A DNA stretch of 64,000 nucleotides from Mesorhizobium sp. B2-8-5 (lineage in GTDB: Bacteria > Pseudomonadota > Alphaproteobacteria > Rhizobiales > Rhizobiaceae), in NCBI RefSeq assembly GCF_006440675.2, contig NZ_CP083951.1, positions 4,435,501 through 4,499,500 of the forward strand. Direction: 5' to 3'. Below, one piece after another: positions 34,835 through 46,403 of this stretch. Below the pieces are notes generated by a model. The model did no database searches, was not told where the DNA came from, and saw only the letters and a program-made list of their open reading frames with translations. Every line of letters starts with the position of its first letter. Position 1 is the first letter of the stretch. The translations under genes were made by a program, and so were the position numbers.

Positions 34835-35983
34835 CTATTTCAGCCAGCGTTCGATGCGCGCCAGCGCCTCGACCATCTCGTCATGGCTGCCGGCATAGGA
34901 AAAGCGCATGGTGCGATGGCCCTGCTGCGGGTCGAAATCACGGCCGGGCGTCGCCGCGACATGCGCCTCGGCCAGCATCTTGCGCGCAAAAGCCATGCTG
35001 TCGTTGGTGTGGCGGGTGACATCGCAGAACGCATAGAAGGCGCCGTCCATCGGCGCGGCGAGCGCGAAGCCGAGTTCTGGCAGGCGTTTCATTAGAAGGT
35101 CGCGGTTCCAGGCATAACGCGCCTTCACCTTTTCCAGCTCTTCGGTCGCCTTGAAAGCCTCGATCGCAGCGACCTGCGACAGCTCCGGCGGCGAGATGTA
35201 GAGGCTCTGGGCGACACGCTCGACCGGCCGCACCAGTTCTTGCGGCAGCACCATCCAGCCGATCCGCCAGCCGGTCATGCAATAATATTTCGAGAAGGAA
35301 TTGATCACGGTGACACCGGCGCCGTGCGCCAGCGCGGTGACATCTGGCGCCGCGTAGGCCAGCCGGTGATAGATTTCGTCCGAGATCACGGCGATGCCGA
35401 GTTCCTCGGCCGTCTTCACCAGCGCGGCAAGTTCATCCGCCGGAATGACCGCGCCGGTCGGATTGGCGGGGCTGGCGAACAGCACGCCCTTCAGCGGCTT
35501 GTCGCGATGCGCGGCCTTGAGGTGCTCGGCATGCAGATAGGCATCCGCGCCGAGCTCGATTTCGACGATCTCGATGCCGAGCGCGGCCATGATGTTGCGG
35601 TAGGCCGGATAGCCGGGCGCGGCGATGGCGACGCGGTCGCCCGGATCGAACATGGCCAGGAAAGCGAGGTTGAAGGCGGCGGACGAGCCGGTCGTGACGG
35701 CAATGCGCGACGGCGCGACGTCGATCCCATAGTGCTCGCCATAATGCGCCACGATCGCCTTGCGCAGATCGGCGAGACCCAAGGCGTCGGTGTAGCCGAT
35801 GCGGCCATGCCGCAGGGCCGCGGCCGCTGCCTCGCGGACGCCGACCGGCGCGGGATCCGATGGCTGGCCGACGGCCATCGACACCACGGGCACTCCGGCG
35901 GCCTTCAGCCGGTTGGCTTCGGCCAGGATGTCCATGGCGTGGAAGGGCTCGACTTCCCCTCGGCGTGAAAGCGAAACGACCAT
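34835..35983 (-). CDS. PLP-dependent aminotransferase, class I/II (aspartate aminotransferase-like)
   Basis: 382 residues. Fold type I enzyme: [17 protein letters not shown] near the N-terminus, [11 protein letters not shown] (cofactor phosphate), [26 protein letters not shown] and the PLP lysine in [16 protein letters not shown] (about 235-250). AGAGGT precedes the ATG at 35983; further upstream in-frame codons are less likely. The substrate amino acid is not decided by sequence. It is just upstream of glsA on the same strand and divergent from the M48 protease. Confidence 0.88.
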   Translation of the reverse strand: MVVSLSRRGEVEPFHAMDILAEANRLKAAGVPVVSMAVGQPSDPAPVGVREAAAAALRHGRIGYTDALGLADLRKAIVAHYGEHYGIDVAPSRIAVTTGSSAAFNLAFLAMFDPGDRVAIAAPGYPAYRNIMAALGIEIVEIELGADAYLHAEHLKAAHRDKPLKGVLFASPANPTGAVIPADELAALVKTAEELGIAVISDEIYHRLAYAAPDVTALAHGAGVTVINSFSKYYCMTGWRIGWMVLPQELVRPVERVAQSLYISPPELSQVAAIEAFKATEELEKVKARYAWNRDLLMKRLPELGFALAAPMDGAFYAFCDVTRHTNDSMAFARKMLAEAHVAATPGRDFDPQQGHRTMRFSYAGSHDEMVEALARIERWLK

Positions 35984-36170
35984 TTGACCTCTTCCAACTG
36001 CCATTATCCGGCGAAATTCCTGGGCGGAAGCCGTCCTGGATCGCCCTTGAACCGCCCCGGTTCGAGGGCAGCGCCGCACAAATGCCCGATTGATGTGGGG
36101 ATCACAAGCGCGCAGGAAGTTACCGGCGCCGACTTTTCATCTTTCGCCCGCTCGTCTACCAGTGGACCTT

Positions 36171-37583
36171 ATGTTGAGCCGACCCCGACCATCGCTTGGC
36201 GAATCGACCTCCCTCAGCCGAACTGCGCGCGACTTCGCGACGCTTCTGCTTGCCGCCGCGGTCGCCGTGTCGAGCTCGGTCAGCGCCTTTGCGCAAGGCG
36301 TGCCGGTGGTGCGCGACGCTGAGATCGAGGCCTTGGTGCGCGACTATGCCCGGCCGATCTTCGAGGCCGCGGGGCTTGCCAATGACGGCATCGACATCGT
36401 TCTGGTCAACGACCAGAGCTTCAACGCCTTCGTCACCGGGCGGCGACTGTTCATCAACACCGGCGCGCTGGTGACCGCCGAAACGCCGAACGAGATCATT
36501 GGCGTCATCGCGCACGAGGCCGGCCATATCGCTGGCGGTCACCAGCAGAAATTGCGCGACCAGCTCGACCGCGCCAAGACCATGGCCATCATGGCCACGC
36601 TGCTTGGTGCCGGCGCCATGGTGGCCGGCGCCACCACCAACAGCCGCGGCCTTGCCGGCGCCGGCATGGGGGTCGCCGCCGGCGGCGGCGAGATGGCGCA
36701 ACGCTCGATCCTCGCCTATCGGCGTACCGAAGAAATCACCGCCGACCGTTCGGCGATCACCTATCTCAACGCCACCGGCCAATCCGGTATGGGCATGCTG
36801 AAGACCTTCGGCCGCTTCCAGAGCGCGCTCTCGCTCGCCGGCACCCATGTCGACCCCTATCGGATCAGCCATCCGATGCCGCAGGAGCGCATCGCCAACC
36901 TGGAAGTGCTCGTCAAGCAGAGCCCGTTCGTCAACGTTGTCGACCCGCCGTCGCTGCAGCAGCGGCACGACATGATGCGCATCAAGATCGCCGCCTATAT
37001 GCAGGGCCAGGCAGCCGTCGCGCGGCTGATGCGCAAGAACCCGGCCAGCCTTGCCTCGCGCTATGGCGATGCGCAGCAGACCTATCTCTTCGGCAGTCCG
37101 GGCGCGGCGCTCACCAAGACGGCGGCGCTGATCAAGGAACAACCGAAGAACCCCTATTTCCATGAATTGCGCGGCGATATCCTGATGAAGGCCAACAAGT
37201 CGAAGGATGCGGCGGACGCCTATGCCAAGGCGGTCAGCCTCGATCCAGCGCGCTCCGGCCTGCTGCTGGTCTCGCTCGGCCAGGCGCTGATGGCGGTGGG
37301 AACGCCCGATTCGACTCAGAAGGCAGTGGTCCAGCTCAACAATGGCGTCGGGCGGGACAAGGAAAATGCCGACGCTTATCGCTTTCTGGCGCAGGCATAT
37401 GGCGAACTCGGCGAGATTCCGGCTGCCGATCTCGCCACCGCCGAGGGCCACTATTATGCGGGCGACTACAAAAACGCTAAGATCTTCGCCATGCGCGCTC
37501 AACAGAAATTGAAGCGCGGCGAACCCCGCTGGGTCCGCGCGCAGGATATTATAAACTACACGCCATCGAACAAACTCAAATGA
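36171..37583 (+). CDS. M48-family periplasmic metalloprotease (BepA-like) with TPR-like tail
   Basis: 470 residues. A signal peptide (about 18-42, ATLLLAAAVAVSSSVSAFAQ) leads to a zinc protease domain with HEAGH at 115-119 and the third ligand in the TEEITADRSAI region (about 185-200). The C-terminal half (about 290-460) is helical with TPR-like repeats (DAADAYAKAVSLDPA). BepA proteases control outer-membrane protein and LPS-translocon quality. It lies 60 nt upstream of the DsbA-like gene, which suits a shared envelope role. In-frame codons upstream of 36171 are less likely. Confidence 0.9.
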   Translation: MLSRPRPSLGESTSLSRTARDFATLLLAAAVAVSSSVSAFAQGVPVVRDAEIEALVRDYARPIFEAAGLANDGIDIVLVNDQSFNAFVTGRRLFINTGALVTAETPNEIIGVIAHEAGHIAGGHQQKLRDQLDRAKTMAIMATLLGAGAMVAGATTNSRGLAGAGMGVAAGGGEMAQRSILAYRRTEEITADRSAITYLNATGQSGMGMLKTFGRFQSALSLAGTHVDPYRISHPMPQERIANLEVLVKQSPFVNVVDPPSLQQRHDMMRIKIAAYMQGQAAVARLMRKNPASLASRYGDAQQTYLFGSPGAALTKTAALIKEQPKNPYFHELRGDILMKANKSKDAADAYAKAVSLDPARSGLLLVSLGQALMAVGTPDSTQKAVVQLNNGVGRDKENADAYRFLAQAYGELGEIPAADLATAEGHYYAGDYKNAKIFAMRAQQKLKRGEPRWVRAQDIINYTPSNKLK

Positions 37584-37642
37584 ACCTCCCGGACGTTGGC
37601 GGCGACCAAGGCGGACCGGAAAAGGCAAAAGGATCGACAATC

Positions 37643-38470
37643 ATGAACAAGGCAATCCTGCTTGGCAGCGCTGGCGGTCTGGCTGTGGCGCTCGGGATGT
37701 TGGCCTTCGGCTTCGTGGCGGGAAACCCGCAGGCCGCGAGGGCCGACACCGTGCAACTGGCTCAGGTCACGTCCTCGACCGACACCAAGGTTTCCGCCGA
37801 CACCAAGATCGATCGCAAAGAGGTCGAAGGCATCATCCGCGATTATCTCCTGAAGAACCCGGAAGTTCTGCTCGAGGTGCAGGACGCGCTCGAGGCCAAG
37901 CAGAAGGAAGAGCAGCGGCTCGCAGCACTTGGCGTGATCAAGGACTCCAAGGACGAGATCTTCAACTCCACCTTCGACGGCGTCGTCGGCAATCCGAAGG
38001 GCAAGATCACGATCGTCGAGTTCTACGATTACAATTGCGGCTTCTGCAAACGCGCCATCGAGGACATGCAGGTGCTGACCAAGTCCGACCCGGACCTGCG
38101 CTTCGTGCTCAAGGAATTCCCGATCCTCAGCCCGGACTCGCAGAAGGCCAGCGTCGTCTCCATGGCGTTCCACCTGATGCACCCGGAAAAATACGGCGAA
38201 TTCCACACCGCGCTGCTCGGCGGCCAGGGCCGCGCCACCGAAGCGACCGCCATCAAGGTTGCGCTTTCGCTCGGCGCCGACGAGGCAGCGCTGCGCGAGA
38301 AGATGAAGGATCCGCGCATCGCCGAAACGCTTTCGCGCACCTATGACCTTGCGACGAAACTGTCGATCACCGGCACGCCGTCCTATGTGGTTGGCAACGA
38401 GGTGATCTTCGGAGCGCTCGGCCAGCAGGTTCTGGCGGAAAAGATCGAAGAGGCAAAGAGCGCGCTCTAG
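37643..38470 (+). CDS. DsbA-family thioredoxin-fold protein
   Basis: 275 residues. A signal peptide (about 1-36) is followed by an N-terminal helical segment (EVEGIIRDYLLKNPEVLLEV) and a thioredoxin-like domain with the redox pair Cys132-Cys135 in YDYNCGFCKRA. The cis-Pro loop is ITGTPSYVVGN. It resembles the Com1/ScsC-like DsbA subgroup acting on periplasmic thiols, with a dimerising N-terminus. It follows the M48 protease gene in a likely operon and precedes aroQ. Confidence 0.88.
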   Translation: MNKAILLGSAGGLAVALGMLAFGFVAGNPQAARADTVQLAQVTSSTDTKVSADTKIDRKEVEGIIRDYLLKNPEVLLEVQDALEAKQKEEQRLAALGVIKDSKDEIFNSTFDGVVGNPKGKITIVEFYDYNCGFCKRAIEDMQVLTKSDPDLRFVLKEFPILSPDSQKASVVSMAFHLMHPEKYGEFHTALLGGQGRATEATAIKVALSLGADEAALREKMKDPRIAETLSRTYDLATKLSITGTPSYVVGNEVIFGALGQQVLAEKIEEAKSAL

Positions 38471-38601
38471 ACGCCCGCGGTGCAAAAGCCGGCCGCTGTG
38501 GACAGCGAAAGAACGCACTTGCGCTCTTTTCGCGGGCGGCTATGCCCATTATAGAGGCGCAGTGCGCCGGCTTGGGGTCGGCGTAGAACAAGGTCGGCAT
38601 A

Positions 38602-39036
38602 TTGAAAACGATTTTCGTCCTCAACGGTCCCAATCTCAATGCGCTCGGCAAGCGCGAACCGGGGATCTATGGCGGCAAGACGCTTGCGGCCATCGCCGAG
38701 GACTGCAAGGCGGCCGGCGCCGCGCTCGGGCTCGAGATCGATTTTCGCCAATCCAACCATGAAGGCGATCTGGTCGACTGGATCCAGGAAGCCAGCGAGA
38801 AGGCGGCAGGCATCGTCATCAATCCCGGCGCCTACAGCCACACATCGATCGCCATTCACGACGCCATCCGCGCCGCAGCACCGCTGCCCGTCGCGGAAGT
38901 CCATCTTTCCAACATCCACGCGCGGGAGCCCTTCCGCCACGTCTCCATGGTCGCGCCGGTCGCTGTCGGCATGATCTGCGGGTTCGGGCCGCTCGGCTAC
39001 ACCCTCGCGCTGCAGGCACTGGCGGCTCGCCTGTGA
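38602..39036 (+). CDS. aroQ: 3-dehydroquinate dehydratase, type II
   Basis: 144 residues. It dehydrates 3-dehydroquinate in the shikimate pathway. The start [20 protein letters not shown] contains the catalytic Tyr24-type loop (IYGG follows), with [20 protein letters not shown] and [17 protein letters not shown] start at 38602 is required: AAGG lies at 38590-38593 and the family starts exactly there. It is followed after 26 nt by accB, a gene order common in alphaproteobacteria. Confidence 0.95.
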   Translation: MKTIFVLNGPNLNALGKREPGIYGGKTLAAIAEDCKAAGAALGLEIDFRQSNHEGDLVDWIQEASEKAAGIVINPGAYSHTSIAIHDAIRAAAPLPVAEVHLSNIHAREPFRHVSMVAPVAVGMICGFGPLGYTLALQALAARL

Positions 39037-39062
39037 CCGGCTCCCAAACAGAAGGCTCGAAA

Positions 39063-39524
39063 ATGTCGATAAAAAAGACCGGTGTTGACCAGCAGCTGAT
39101 CCGCGATCTGGCGGGCATTCTGAACGACACCAATCTGACCGAGATCGAGGTCGAACTCGGCGACCTCAAGGTGCGCGTCTCGCGCCAAACGCAGGCCGTC
39201 CACGCCGTCGCCGCGCCGCTTGCCGCGGTTGCTCCTGTTGCCGCGGCAGCGGCTCAGCCCGCAACGGCAGCCGCGGCCGCCGATGTGTCCAAGAACGCAG
39301 TGCCCTCGCCGATGGTCGGCACCGCCTATCTGGCACCCTCGCCCGACGCCAAGGCGTTCATCGAAGTCGGCCAGAAGGTCAAGGAAGGCCAGACGCTGCT
39401 CATCATCGAAGCGATGAAGACGATGAACCAGATCCCCTCGCCGCGCGCCGGCACGGTGACGGCGATCCTCATCGAGGATGCCCAGCCGGTCGAATACGGC
39501 ATGCCGCTGGTGGTCCTTGAGTAG
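39063..39524 (+). CDS. accB: Acetyl-CoA carboxylase biotin carboxyl carrier protein
   Basis: 153 residues. The biotinylated lysine is K119 in [11 protein letters not shown]. An N-terminal helical domain (about 1-45), an Ala/Pro-rich flexible linker (about 46-80) and the biotinyl domain (about 80-153) are present, as usual for AccB. The ATG at 39063 is chosen because an earlier start would add a polar stretch. It shares an operon with accC 19 nt downstream. Confidence 0.95.
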   Translation: MSIKKTGVDQQLIRDLAGILNDTNLTEIEVELGDLKVRVSRQTQAVHAVAAPLAAVAPVAAAAAQPATAAAAADVSKNAVPSPMVGTAYLAPSPDAKAFIEVGQKVKEGQTLLIIEAMKTMNQIPSPRAGTVTAILIEDAQPVEYGMPLVVLE

Positions 39525-39543
39525 AGCTGGGAACAACCAAGAG

Positions 39544-40887
<1,344 letters not shown>

Positions 40888-40899
40888 CACGGGGATGCG

Positions 40900-41517
40900 A
40901 TGACCCGCCCCTACGCGCCAGGCTATCGTATTCCGACCGACCTGCTGCTCAGGGCCTATGCCTCTGGTGTCTTCCCGATGGCCGAGAGTGCCAACGACCC
41001 CGAAGTGTTCTGGGTGCGGCCGGAAACGCGCGGCATCATTCCGCTGGACGGGTTCCACACGCCACGCAGCCTGAAGAAGACGATCCGCAAGCATCCGTTC
41101 GAGATCCGCTACGACTTCGATTTCGAGGCGACGATCGACGGCTGCGCCGAAAAGCGCGAGGAGCGCCGCTCGACCTGGATCAATGCGCCGATCCGCGAAG
41201 CCTATGTCGATCTCTATCGCCTGGGCCACTGCCATTCGGTCGAGGCGTGGCGCGGGGAACGCCTGGTCGGCGGCCTCTACGGTGTCTCGCTCGGGCGCGT
41301 GTTTTTCGGCGAAAGCATGTTCGCCAGGGAGACCGACGCTTCAAAGACCTGCCTCTACCATCTCGTCGAGCGGCTGAAGGCGCGCGGCTTCGCGCTGCTC
41401 GACACGCAGTTCACCACCGAGCATCTGAAGCGCTTCGGCGCCGTCGACGTGCCGCGCGGCCAGTATGAGAAGCTGCTCGCCGAAGCGCTGAAGGGCGAGG
41501 CCGTCTTTTATCCTTGA
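40900..41517 (+). CDS. aat: Leucyl/phenylalanyl-tRNA-protein transferase
   Basis: 205 residues. It adds Leu or Phe to N-terminal Lys/Arg of proteins in the N-degron pathway. Diagnostic segments: [32 protein letters not shown] and [15 protein letters not shown], with [14 protein letters not shown] near the end. It starts 12 nt after accC and probably belongs to the same operon. Its 3' end overlaps the convergent gene by 10 nt (41508-41517). Confidence 0.95.
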   Translation: MTRPYAPGYRIPTDLLLRAYASGVFPMAESANDPEVFWVRPETRGIIPLDGFHTPRSLKKTIRKHPFEIRYDFDFEATIDGCAEKREERRSTWINAPIREAYVDLYRLGHCHSVEAWRGERLVGGLYGVSLGRVFFGESMFARETDASKTCLYHLVERLKARGFALLDTQFTTEHLKRFGAVDVPRGQYEKLLAEALKGEAVFYP

Positions 41518-41900
41518 GTTCGCTCTGCCGCCTCGATCGGCGTCTGCGCATGGAACATCATCTTCCAGCCGTCGGCGCGATGGACATAGCCGGTGCTGAC
41601 CAAAGCGGCATAGGATTCGCCGTTCTCGCGCGTTGCGCGCGCCTCGTAGGTCAGCATGACGATGTCGCTGCCGGGCTCGACCATGCCCTTCAACTTGATG
41701 TCCAGGTCGCGCCATTTGTTGGGCTTGGTTGCGGTCTTTGCGAGATCGGCATTGGTCATCGCCTGCGCCATCTGCGGGAACGCCACCAGGCACTCCACAT
41801 CGGCATTGGCTTCATAGTAGGCGGAATCGCCTGACCAAAAGCCCTTCTCGATATCGAGAAGCTCCTGCTTGTTGGCGGTGATTGTTTTCGTGACAGTCAT
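41508..41900 (-). CDS. SnoaL/DUF4440-like small protein (NTF2-fold candidate)
   Basis: 130 residues, no signal. The pattern [19 protein letters not shown], then [37 protein letters not shown], fits the NTF2-like fold of nuclear transport/SnoaL/DUF4440 proteins. GAGGAGG precedes the ATG at 41900. It overlaps the end of aat in a tail-to-tail arrangement. Enzyme or binding function unknown. Confidence 0.7.
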   Translation of the reverse strand: MTVTKTITANKQELLDIEKGFWSGDSAYYEANADVECLVAFPQMAQAMTNADLAKTATKPNKWRDLDIKLKGMVEPGSDIVMLTYEARATRENGESYAALVSTGYVHRADGWKMMFHAQTPIEAAERTQG

Positions 41901-41958
41901 CGCGGAATCCTCCTCGCCTTGCCGATTTGAACGGCCAAAGGGCGGGCAGGTTCCGAGA

Positions 41959-42531
41959 TCAGTTCGTGTCGGTGGTATCGTCCGGGGCCGGCGCCGCGTC
42001 AGCCGGCTCGGATGCGGCGTCGGCCGGTTGCGCCGGAGCCTTGGGCTTGGCGGCTTCGGTCTTCGGCTTGGCCGTGTCGGCCTTGGCCGCGGTCGGCGGC
42101 GGCACGTCCGACTTCTGCTTGCAACCCTTGAGCCAGACGTCATAGACGGCGTGCTCGACGGCGTTGAGGCCCGGGCTTTCGGCAAACATCCAGCCGGTGA
42201 AGATGCGGCGGATCTTGCGGTCGAGCGTGATCTCGTCGACCTCGACGAAGGAATCGGTCTTCGGCTGCTCCGTATCCGGCCGCGAATAGCAGACGCGCGG
42301 CGTCACCTGCAAAGCGCCGAACTGCACGGTTTCGTCGATATAGACGTCGAAGGTGATGATGCGGCCGGTGATCTTGTCGATGCCGGCGAACTCGGCCACC
42401 GCATTGGTGACGCGGTCGGAGGCCGCGGGTGCCGCGGCCGGCGCCTGCGCGGCGGCGAAGGCCGCCGTCGAGGCAACCAGAATGGACGCCGCCGCGATCA
42501 GCGCCTTTGAGGTATGGCCGAAAGAGCTCAT
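41959..42531 (-). CDS. DUF2155-family secreted protein
   Basis: 190 residues. Signal peptide (about 1-27), then an NAVAEFAGIDKITGRIITFDVYIDE core, TPRVCYSRP and WMFAESPGLNAVEHAVYDVWLKGC segments typical of DUF2155, ending in a 50-residue Ala/Pro/Lys-rich disordered tail (about 140-190). Probably periplasmic; function unknown. It lies between the NDUFA12-like gene and the DUF4440-like gene, a conserved alphaproteobacterial neighbourhood. Confidence 0.85.
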   Translation of the reverse strand: MSSFGHTSKALIAAASILVASTAAFAAAQAPAAAPAASDRVTNAVAEFAGIDKITGRIITFDVYIDETVQFGALQVTPRVCYSRPDTEQPKTDSFVEVDEITLDRKIRRIFTGWMFAESPGLNAVEHAVYDVWLKGCKQKSDVPPPTAAKADTAKPKTEAAKPKAPAQPADAASEPADAAPAPDDTTDTN

Positions 42532-42667
42532 GCAAAATACCGGTGGTTGCGCCCGGGTGATTCTCTCAACGCCCAAGGCTAGTCATGGCTGCGCAGTCAG
42601 CAAGCAGCTAAATGCCAATTGTGGCGATAAAGGACCGAAGCGGCGTCTTGGATTACGATCCGAGGGA

Positions 42668-43066
42668 TTACGACCCCGGCGTCCAGGCGTCGTAGTCGCC
42701 AGTCACCTGCGGGCGATGCTGGTTGGTCAGGATGGAACCCTGCGGACGATAGGCGCCGGGCGTTCCGGTCAGGTTCGGCCGATGCTCCTTCTGCCAGTCG
42801 CGAGCCTTGTAGCTCTCGCTCGGTGGAGGTGTATCGACGCGATGATGGATCCAGCCATGCCAGCCCGGCGGGATCTTCGAGGCTTCCGAATAATCGCGAT
42901 AAATGACCCAGCGGCGGGTGCGACCTTCCGAATCGATGCCGCCCTCATAGTAGACGTTGCCGGCTTCGTCCTCGCCGACCCTCTTGCCGAAGCGCCAGGT
43001 GTGGAAGCGCGTGCCGAGCGTCTGGCTGTTCCACCAAGTGAAAAACTGCAGCAGGAAAGTTTTCAT
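42668..43066 (-). CDS. NADH:ubiquinone oxidoreductase subunit NDUFA12-like protein
   Basis: 132 residues. The family hallmark GEDEAGNVYYEGG (about 32-44), RWVIYRDYSEASKIPPGWHGWIHH and the tail YKARDWQKEHRPNLTGTPGAYRPQGS are those of NDUFA12/B17.2, an alphaproteobacterial and mitochondrial accessory subunit of complex I. It is far from the nuo operon, as usual. The ATG at 43066 has GAGG at 6 nt; the ATG at 43072 lacks a ribosome site. Confidence 0.92.
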   Translation of the reverse strand: MKTFLLQFFTWWNSQTLGTRFHTWRFGKRVGEDEAGNVYYEGGIDSEGRTRRWVIYRDYSEASKIPPGWHGWIHHRVDTPPPSESYKARDWQKEHRPNLTGTPGAYRPQGSILTNQHRPQVTGDYDAWTPGS

Positions 43067-43336
43067 CCACATCCTCACGGCGGCAGCGGCTGCGCCTTTT
43101 CCCTGCTTATGGCGTCACGCCACCGCGAAGGCAAGGGTTTTGCCATGTCCCCACGTAAATGCTTCGTGCGTCCTTGTCTTGAAGCATGTCGTCGTCCCAG
43201 AACCGCTCCGTACCTTTGGCGACATGCATTAAATCGATGCAGTTGTGCCGCCGGCGGCAACGCGGCTTGCCAAGCGCCGCCTGTCTTTCTAAAGCTCGGC
43301 CCGCCCGTTTCGGGCGCGGCTTGAGGGAGGTGACGA

Positions 43337-44176
43337 TTGACCCGGGATCCGTCCGCCGACAGCCGGATCAGCGCCGAAGACATTCGCCGCCGCAAGGGCG
43401 GCGTGCCGATCGTCTGCCTTACCGCCTACACCTATCCCGTCGCCCGCCTGCTCGATCCCCATGTCGATCTGCTGCTGGTCGGCGACAGCGTCGCCATGGT
43501 CCTGCATGGCCACACCACAACGCTCGGCGCCACGCTGGAGATGATGATCGCGCACGGTCAGGCCGTGATGCGCGGCTCGGCCAGGGCCTGCGTCGTGGTC
43601 GACATGCCGGCGGGCAGCTATGAGGCCTCGCCGGCGCAGGCCGCGGCGTCGGCAAGGCGGATCGTCGGGGAAACAGACTGCCAGGCCGTGAAGCTCGAAG
43701 GCGGCGTCGACATGGCCTCCCGGATCGCCGCGATCGCCGCCGAGGGAATACCGGTCATGGGCCACATCGGCCTGCAACCGCAATCGGTGGAGAAGGACGG
43801 CGGCTACAAGATCAAGGGCCGGACGGAGGACAATATCGCCGCGCTGCTCAGCGATGCCGAGGCGGTGGAACAAGCCGGCGCCTTCTCGGCCGTCATCGAA
43901 GGCACGATGGAAGCCGTGGCCGCGAAGCTTACCCGTCATATTTCCATACCGACCATCGGCATCGGCGCCAGCGCCGACTGCGACGGCCAGATCCTGGTGA
44001 TCGACGACATGGTCGGCCTGACCGTCGACCGCGTGCCGAAATTCGTCAAGGAATACGCCGACTTGCGCAGCGCGATAGCGGATGCGGCGGCGCGCTACGC
44101 AGCCGAGGTGCGGAGCCGCGCCTTCCCCGGCCCCGACCACGTCTTCACGACGGCATCCGGCAAGGACAAGACATGA
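43337..44176 (+). CDS. panB: 3-methyl-2-oxobutanoate hydroxymethyltransferase
   Basis: 279 residues; makes ketopantoate, the first step of pantothenate synthesis. [15 protein letters not shown] (about 50-64), [19 protein letters not shown] and [15 protein letters not shown] are diagnostic. The start is the TTG at 43337 with a strong GGAGGTGA before it; no ATG is close. It overlaps panC by 4 nt, so synthesis of the two enzymes is coupled. Confidence 0.95.
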   Translation: MTRDPSADSRISAEDIRRRKGGVPIVCLTAYTYPVARLLDPHVDLLLVGDSVAMVLHGHTTTLGATLEMMIAHGQAVMRGSARACVVVDMPAGSYEASPAQAAASARRIVGETDCQAVKLEGGVDMASRIAAIAAEGIPVMGHIGLQPQSVEKDGGYKIKGRTEDNIAALLSDAEAVEQAGAFSAVIEGTMEAVAAKLTRHISIPTIGIGASADCDGQILVIDDMVGLTVDRVPKFVKEYADLRSAIADAAARYAAEVRSRAFPGPDHVFTTASGKDKT

Positions 44177-45024
44177 ACGCGCCAATCGTCGTCGACAGCG
44201 TCACCGCCCTTCGCGCGCAGGTCCGGGACTGGCGGCAGGCCGGCCTCAAGGTGGCCATGGTGCCAACCATGGGAGCGCTGCATGACGGTCATATCTCGCT
44301 GGTCAGGATCGCGCTCGAACGGGCCGAGCGCTGCGTGGTCTCGATCTTCGTCAACCCGACGCAGTTCGCGCCGACGGAAGATCTCGACAAATACCCGCGC
44401 CAGCTGGCGCGCGATCTCGACCGGTTACGGGATGCGGGCGCGCATCTCGCCTTCACGCCAAACGTGAGCGAGATGTATCCCTTCGGCTTCGCCACGAAAA
44501 TCTCGGTCGGAGGCCCCTCCCGCGGCCTGGAGACCGATTTCAGGCCGAGTTTCTTCGACGGCGTCGCGACCGTGGTGGCCAAGCTCTTTCTGCAGGCGGC
44601 GCCCGATTGCGCCGTGTTCGGCGAGAAGGACTACCAGCAGCTCTGCGTCGTCAGGCAGCTCTGCCGCGATCTCGACCTGCCCGTCGAGATCGTCGGCGCA
44701 CCGACCGTGCGCGATGCTCATGGCCTCGCCATGTCGTCGCGCAACGCCTATCTGGGCGCAGCCGAGCTCGACATCGCGCGCAAGCTCAACGTGATCCTGC
44801 GCCGCACGGCGGCGGCGCTTTCAACCGGCGCGGATGAAGCCGGCGTCACCGACGCCGCCGCGAAGGCCCTGGTCTCCGCGGGTTTCCAAAAGGTCGAGTA
44901 CGTCGCCGCCCGCGCGAGTGTCACGCTCGAGCCCTGGCAGCGGGATCGTGACGGCCGCCTGCTGGCGGCGACCTGGCTCGGCACGACGCGGCTGATCGAC
45001 AATGTGGAAATTCCCTCCGCCTGA
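44173..45024 (+). CDS. panC: Pantothenate synthetase
   Basis: 283 residues; ligates pantoate and beta-alanine. The nucleotidyl-transferase site is [10 protein letters not shown] (31-40); [29 protein letters not shown] and AMSSRNAYL follow. The ATG overlaps the panB stop (ATGA). Length fits the family. A CCTGATCG...CGATCAGG hairpin (45020-45045) overlaps the stop codon and may end transcription against the convergent gene. Confidence 0.96.
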   Translation: MNAPIVVDSVTALRAQVRDWRQAGLKVAMVPTMGALHDGHISLVRIALERAERCVVSIFVNPTQFAPTEDLDKYPRQLARDLDRLRDAGAHLAFTPNVSEMYPFGFATKISVGGPSRGLETDFRPSFFDGVATVVAKLFLQAAPDCAVFGEKDYQQLCVVRQLCRDLDLPVEIVGAPTVRDAHGLAMSSRNAYLGAAELDIARKLNVILRRTAAALSTGADEAGVTDAAAKALVSAGFQKVEYVAARASVTLEPWQRDRDGRLLAATWLGTTRLIDNVEIPSA

Positions 45025-45045
45025 TCGGACGTTCGTTCGATCAGG
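45020..45045. terminator. Hairpin at the panC stop, convergent with the AIM24-like gene
   Basis: CCTGATCG (45020-45027) pairs with CGATCAGG (45038-45045), a 10-nt loop. It contains the panC stop codon. There is no T-run, so its terminator function is uncertain. Confidence 0.4.
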
Positions 45046-45052
45046 CCCGGCG

Positions 45053-45751
45053 TCACTCTTCCGACGGCATGTGCAGATACATCGACTGGATGCCGACGCG
45101 GCCCGGTCCGGTGAAGCGGTTGACGACAAAATTCATGGCGGCGCCGAAGAAGCCGCTGGAAAGGCGGTCGATCCTTGTATCCATCTTCACCGATGCGTCC
45201 TTGAACAGCCAGCCGCCTGGCTCGATGTCGATGGTCTCGCCGGGCGCCAGCACCTTCTCGAAGACATTACCGTAGCCGTGCAGCCAGACGATGCCGTCGC
45301 CCGTCTCGCCGCGGAAACGGTCGATGAAGAAGCCGCTCTGGCCGAACAGCATCGTTCCAAGGCCGCGGACGCGCTCGAACGTGTAGTCGACGCTGGCGGT
45401 CGCGGCCAGGAACTGATGCTCGCGCACCTGTATCTCCTCGCCGCGCCGAAGATGGATCGGCACGATATGGCCCGGCCCGTCGCGGCTGAAGGCGATGACG
45501 CCCGGCCCGGACGCCTCGGTGACGAAGATCTGCATGCCCGCGATCATGCGCTTCAGCGCGCCCTTCAACGATTTCAGGCCGATGGTGATCGTGGTGTTCT
45601 TCCACAAAAGGATGTGGTGTTCGAAATAGACCGGCATGTTGGTCACATCGACCGACAGCACGGGCACCAGTTCGCCGGCGACGTGATAGGTCACGCCGCC
45701 AAACGTCTCGTCCGACACCTCGGTCGGCATCAGTTCCGGCAAGCTCGGCAT
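45053..45751 (-). CDS. AIM24-family (TIGR00266-like) protein
   Basis: 232 residues with a regular beta-rich pattern: LVPVLSVDVTNMPVYFEHHILLWK, VTEASGPGVIAFSRDG, MLFGQSGFFIDRFRGETGDGIVWLHGYG and IEPGGWLFKDASVKMDTRID. This resembles the AIM24 / TIGR00266 double-barrel proteins found in many bacteria and in mitochondria. Function unknown. The ATG at 45751 has GAGGGGG 6 nt upstream. Monocistronic, convergent with panC. Confidence 0.75.
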   Translation of the reverse strand: MPSLPELMPTEVSDETFGGVTYHVAGELVPVLSVDVTNMPVYFEHHILLWKNTTITIGLKSLKGALKRMIAGMQIFVTEASGPGVIAFSRDGPGHIVPIHLRRGEEIQVREHQFLAATASVDYTFERVRGLGTMLFGQSGFFIDRFRGETGDGIVWLHGYGNVFEKVLAPGETIDIEPGGWLFKDASVKMDTRIDRLSSGFFGAAMNFVVNRFTGPGRVGIQSMYLHMPSEE

Positions 45752-45907
45752 GGCAGTCCCCCTCATCACCGTGCTGCCGGTCGACCGGACTGTCGCCGGC
45801 GCGTCGGCTGCCGCAGCATTGCCGCCGGGCTTTCGGCCGTCAAATGAAAGCTGGCATTGGGCGCGCCGCTCGCAACAACGTGAAGCAATTGCGGTGGCGT
45901 CGAGCGA

Positions 45908-46401
45908 TCAGGCGATCAGCGGCCGCTCAAGGAGCAGCGACGCGACGCCGAACTCCGCAGGCCCGCGATTGTCGGCGCGGCTGACCTGGACGAAACCGTT
46001 CGCCATATAGAAGGCGACGGCGCGCTTGTTCGCTTCCGCCACCTCGACGCGTACCGCGCGCGCTTCGGGGAAGCTCTCCATCACTTCGTCCAGCAGCATG
46101 CCGCCAATCCCCGGCCCTGCAGGTCCGGTGCAACATGAAGCTGCTCCAGATCGATCGAAGCGCCCTGGTCGGCGCTCTCGGCATAGGCGACGCCGCCGAT
46201 GCGCTTGCCATCGTCGGCGACCAGGAACTCCGCATGCGGCCGCTCGATGCGCGCTTTCAACTTTTCCGGCGAACACCAAAGCGCGATGGTTCGATCGATC
46301 CGCTCGGCGCCATAGATGGCGTCGCAGGCCGCGTGCCAGGTCTCGGCCAGCAGTGCCCGGATAGCCGCAATGTCGCGGTCGCTGGCGGTGCGGACAAACA
46401 C
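45908..46401 (-). pseudogene. GNAT acetyltransferase gene broken by a 1-nt frameshift
   Basis: The gene starts at the ATG at 46401 in one frame (MFVRTASDRDIAAIRALLAE through LHVAPDLQGRG) and continues after a frame change as IGGMLLDEVMESFPEARAV to 45908 in the other. Read together it is a normal GNAT of about 163 residues, with the acetyl-CoA motif QGRGIGGMLL spanning the break. Adding one base to the C-run at 46109-46112 (G-run on the coding strand) restores the frame. It starts 2 nt past the gatB stop. It could be a real inactivation or a homopolymer sequencing error. Confidence 0.85.
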
Positions 46402-46403
46402 CG

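Noticed and set aside
36156..37640. A 494-codon frame antisense to the M48 protease
   Set aside because: Reverse shadow of a real gene with HEAGH; no independent motif.
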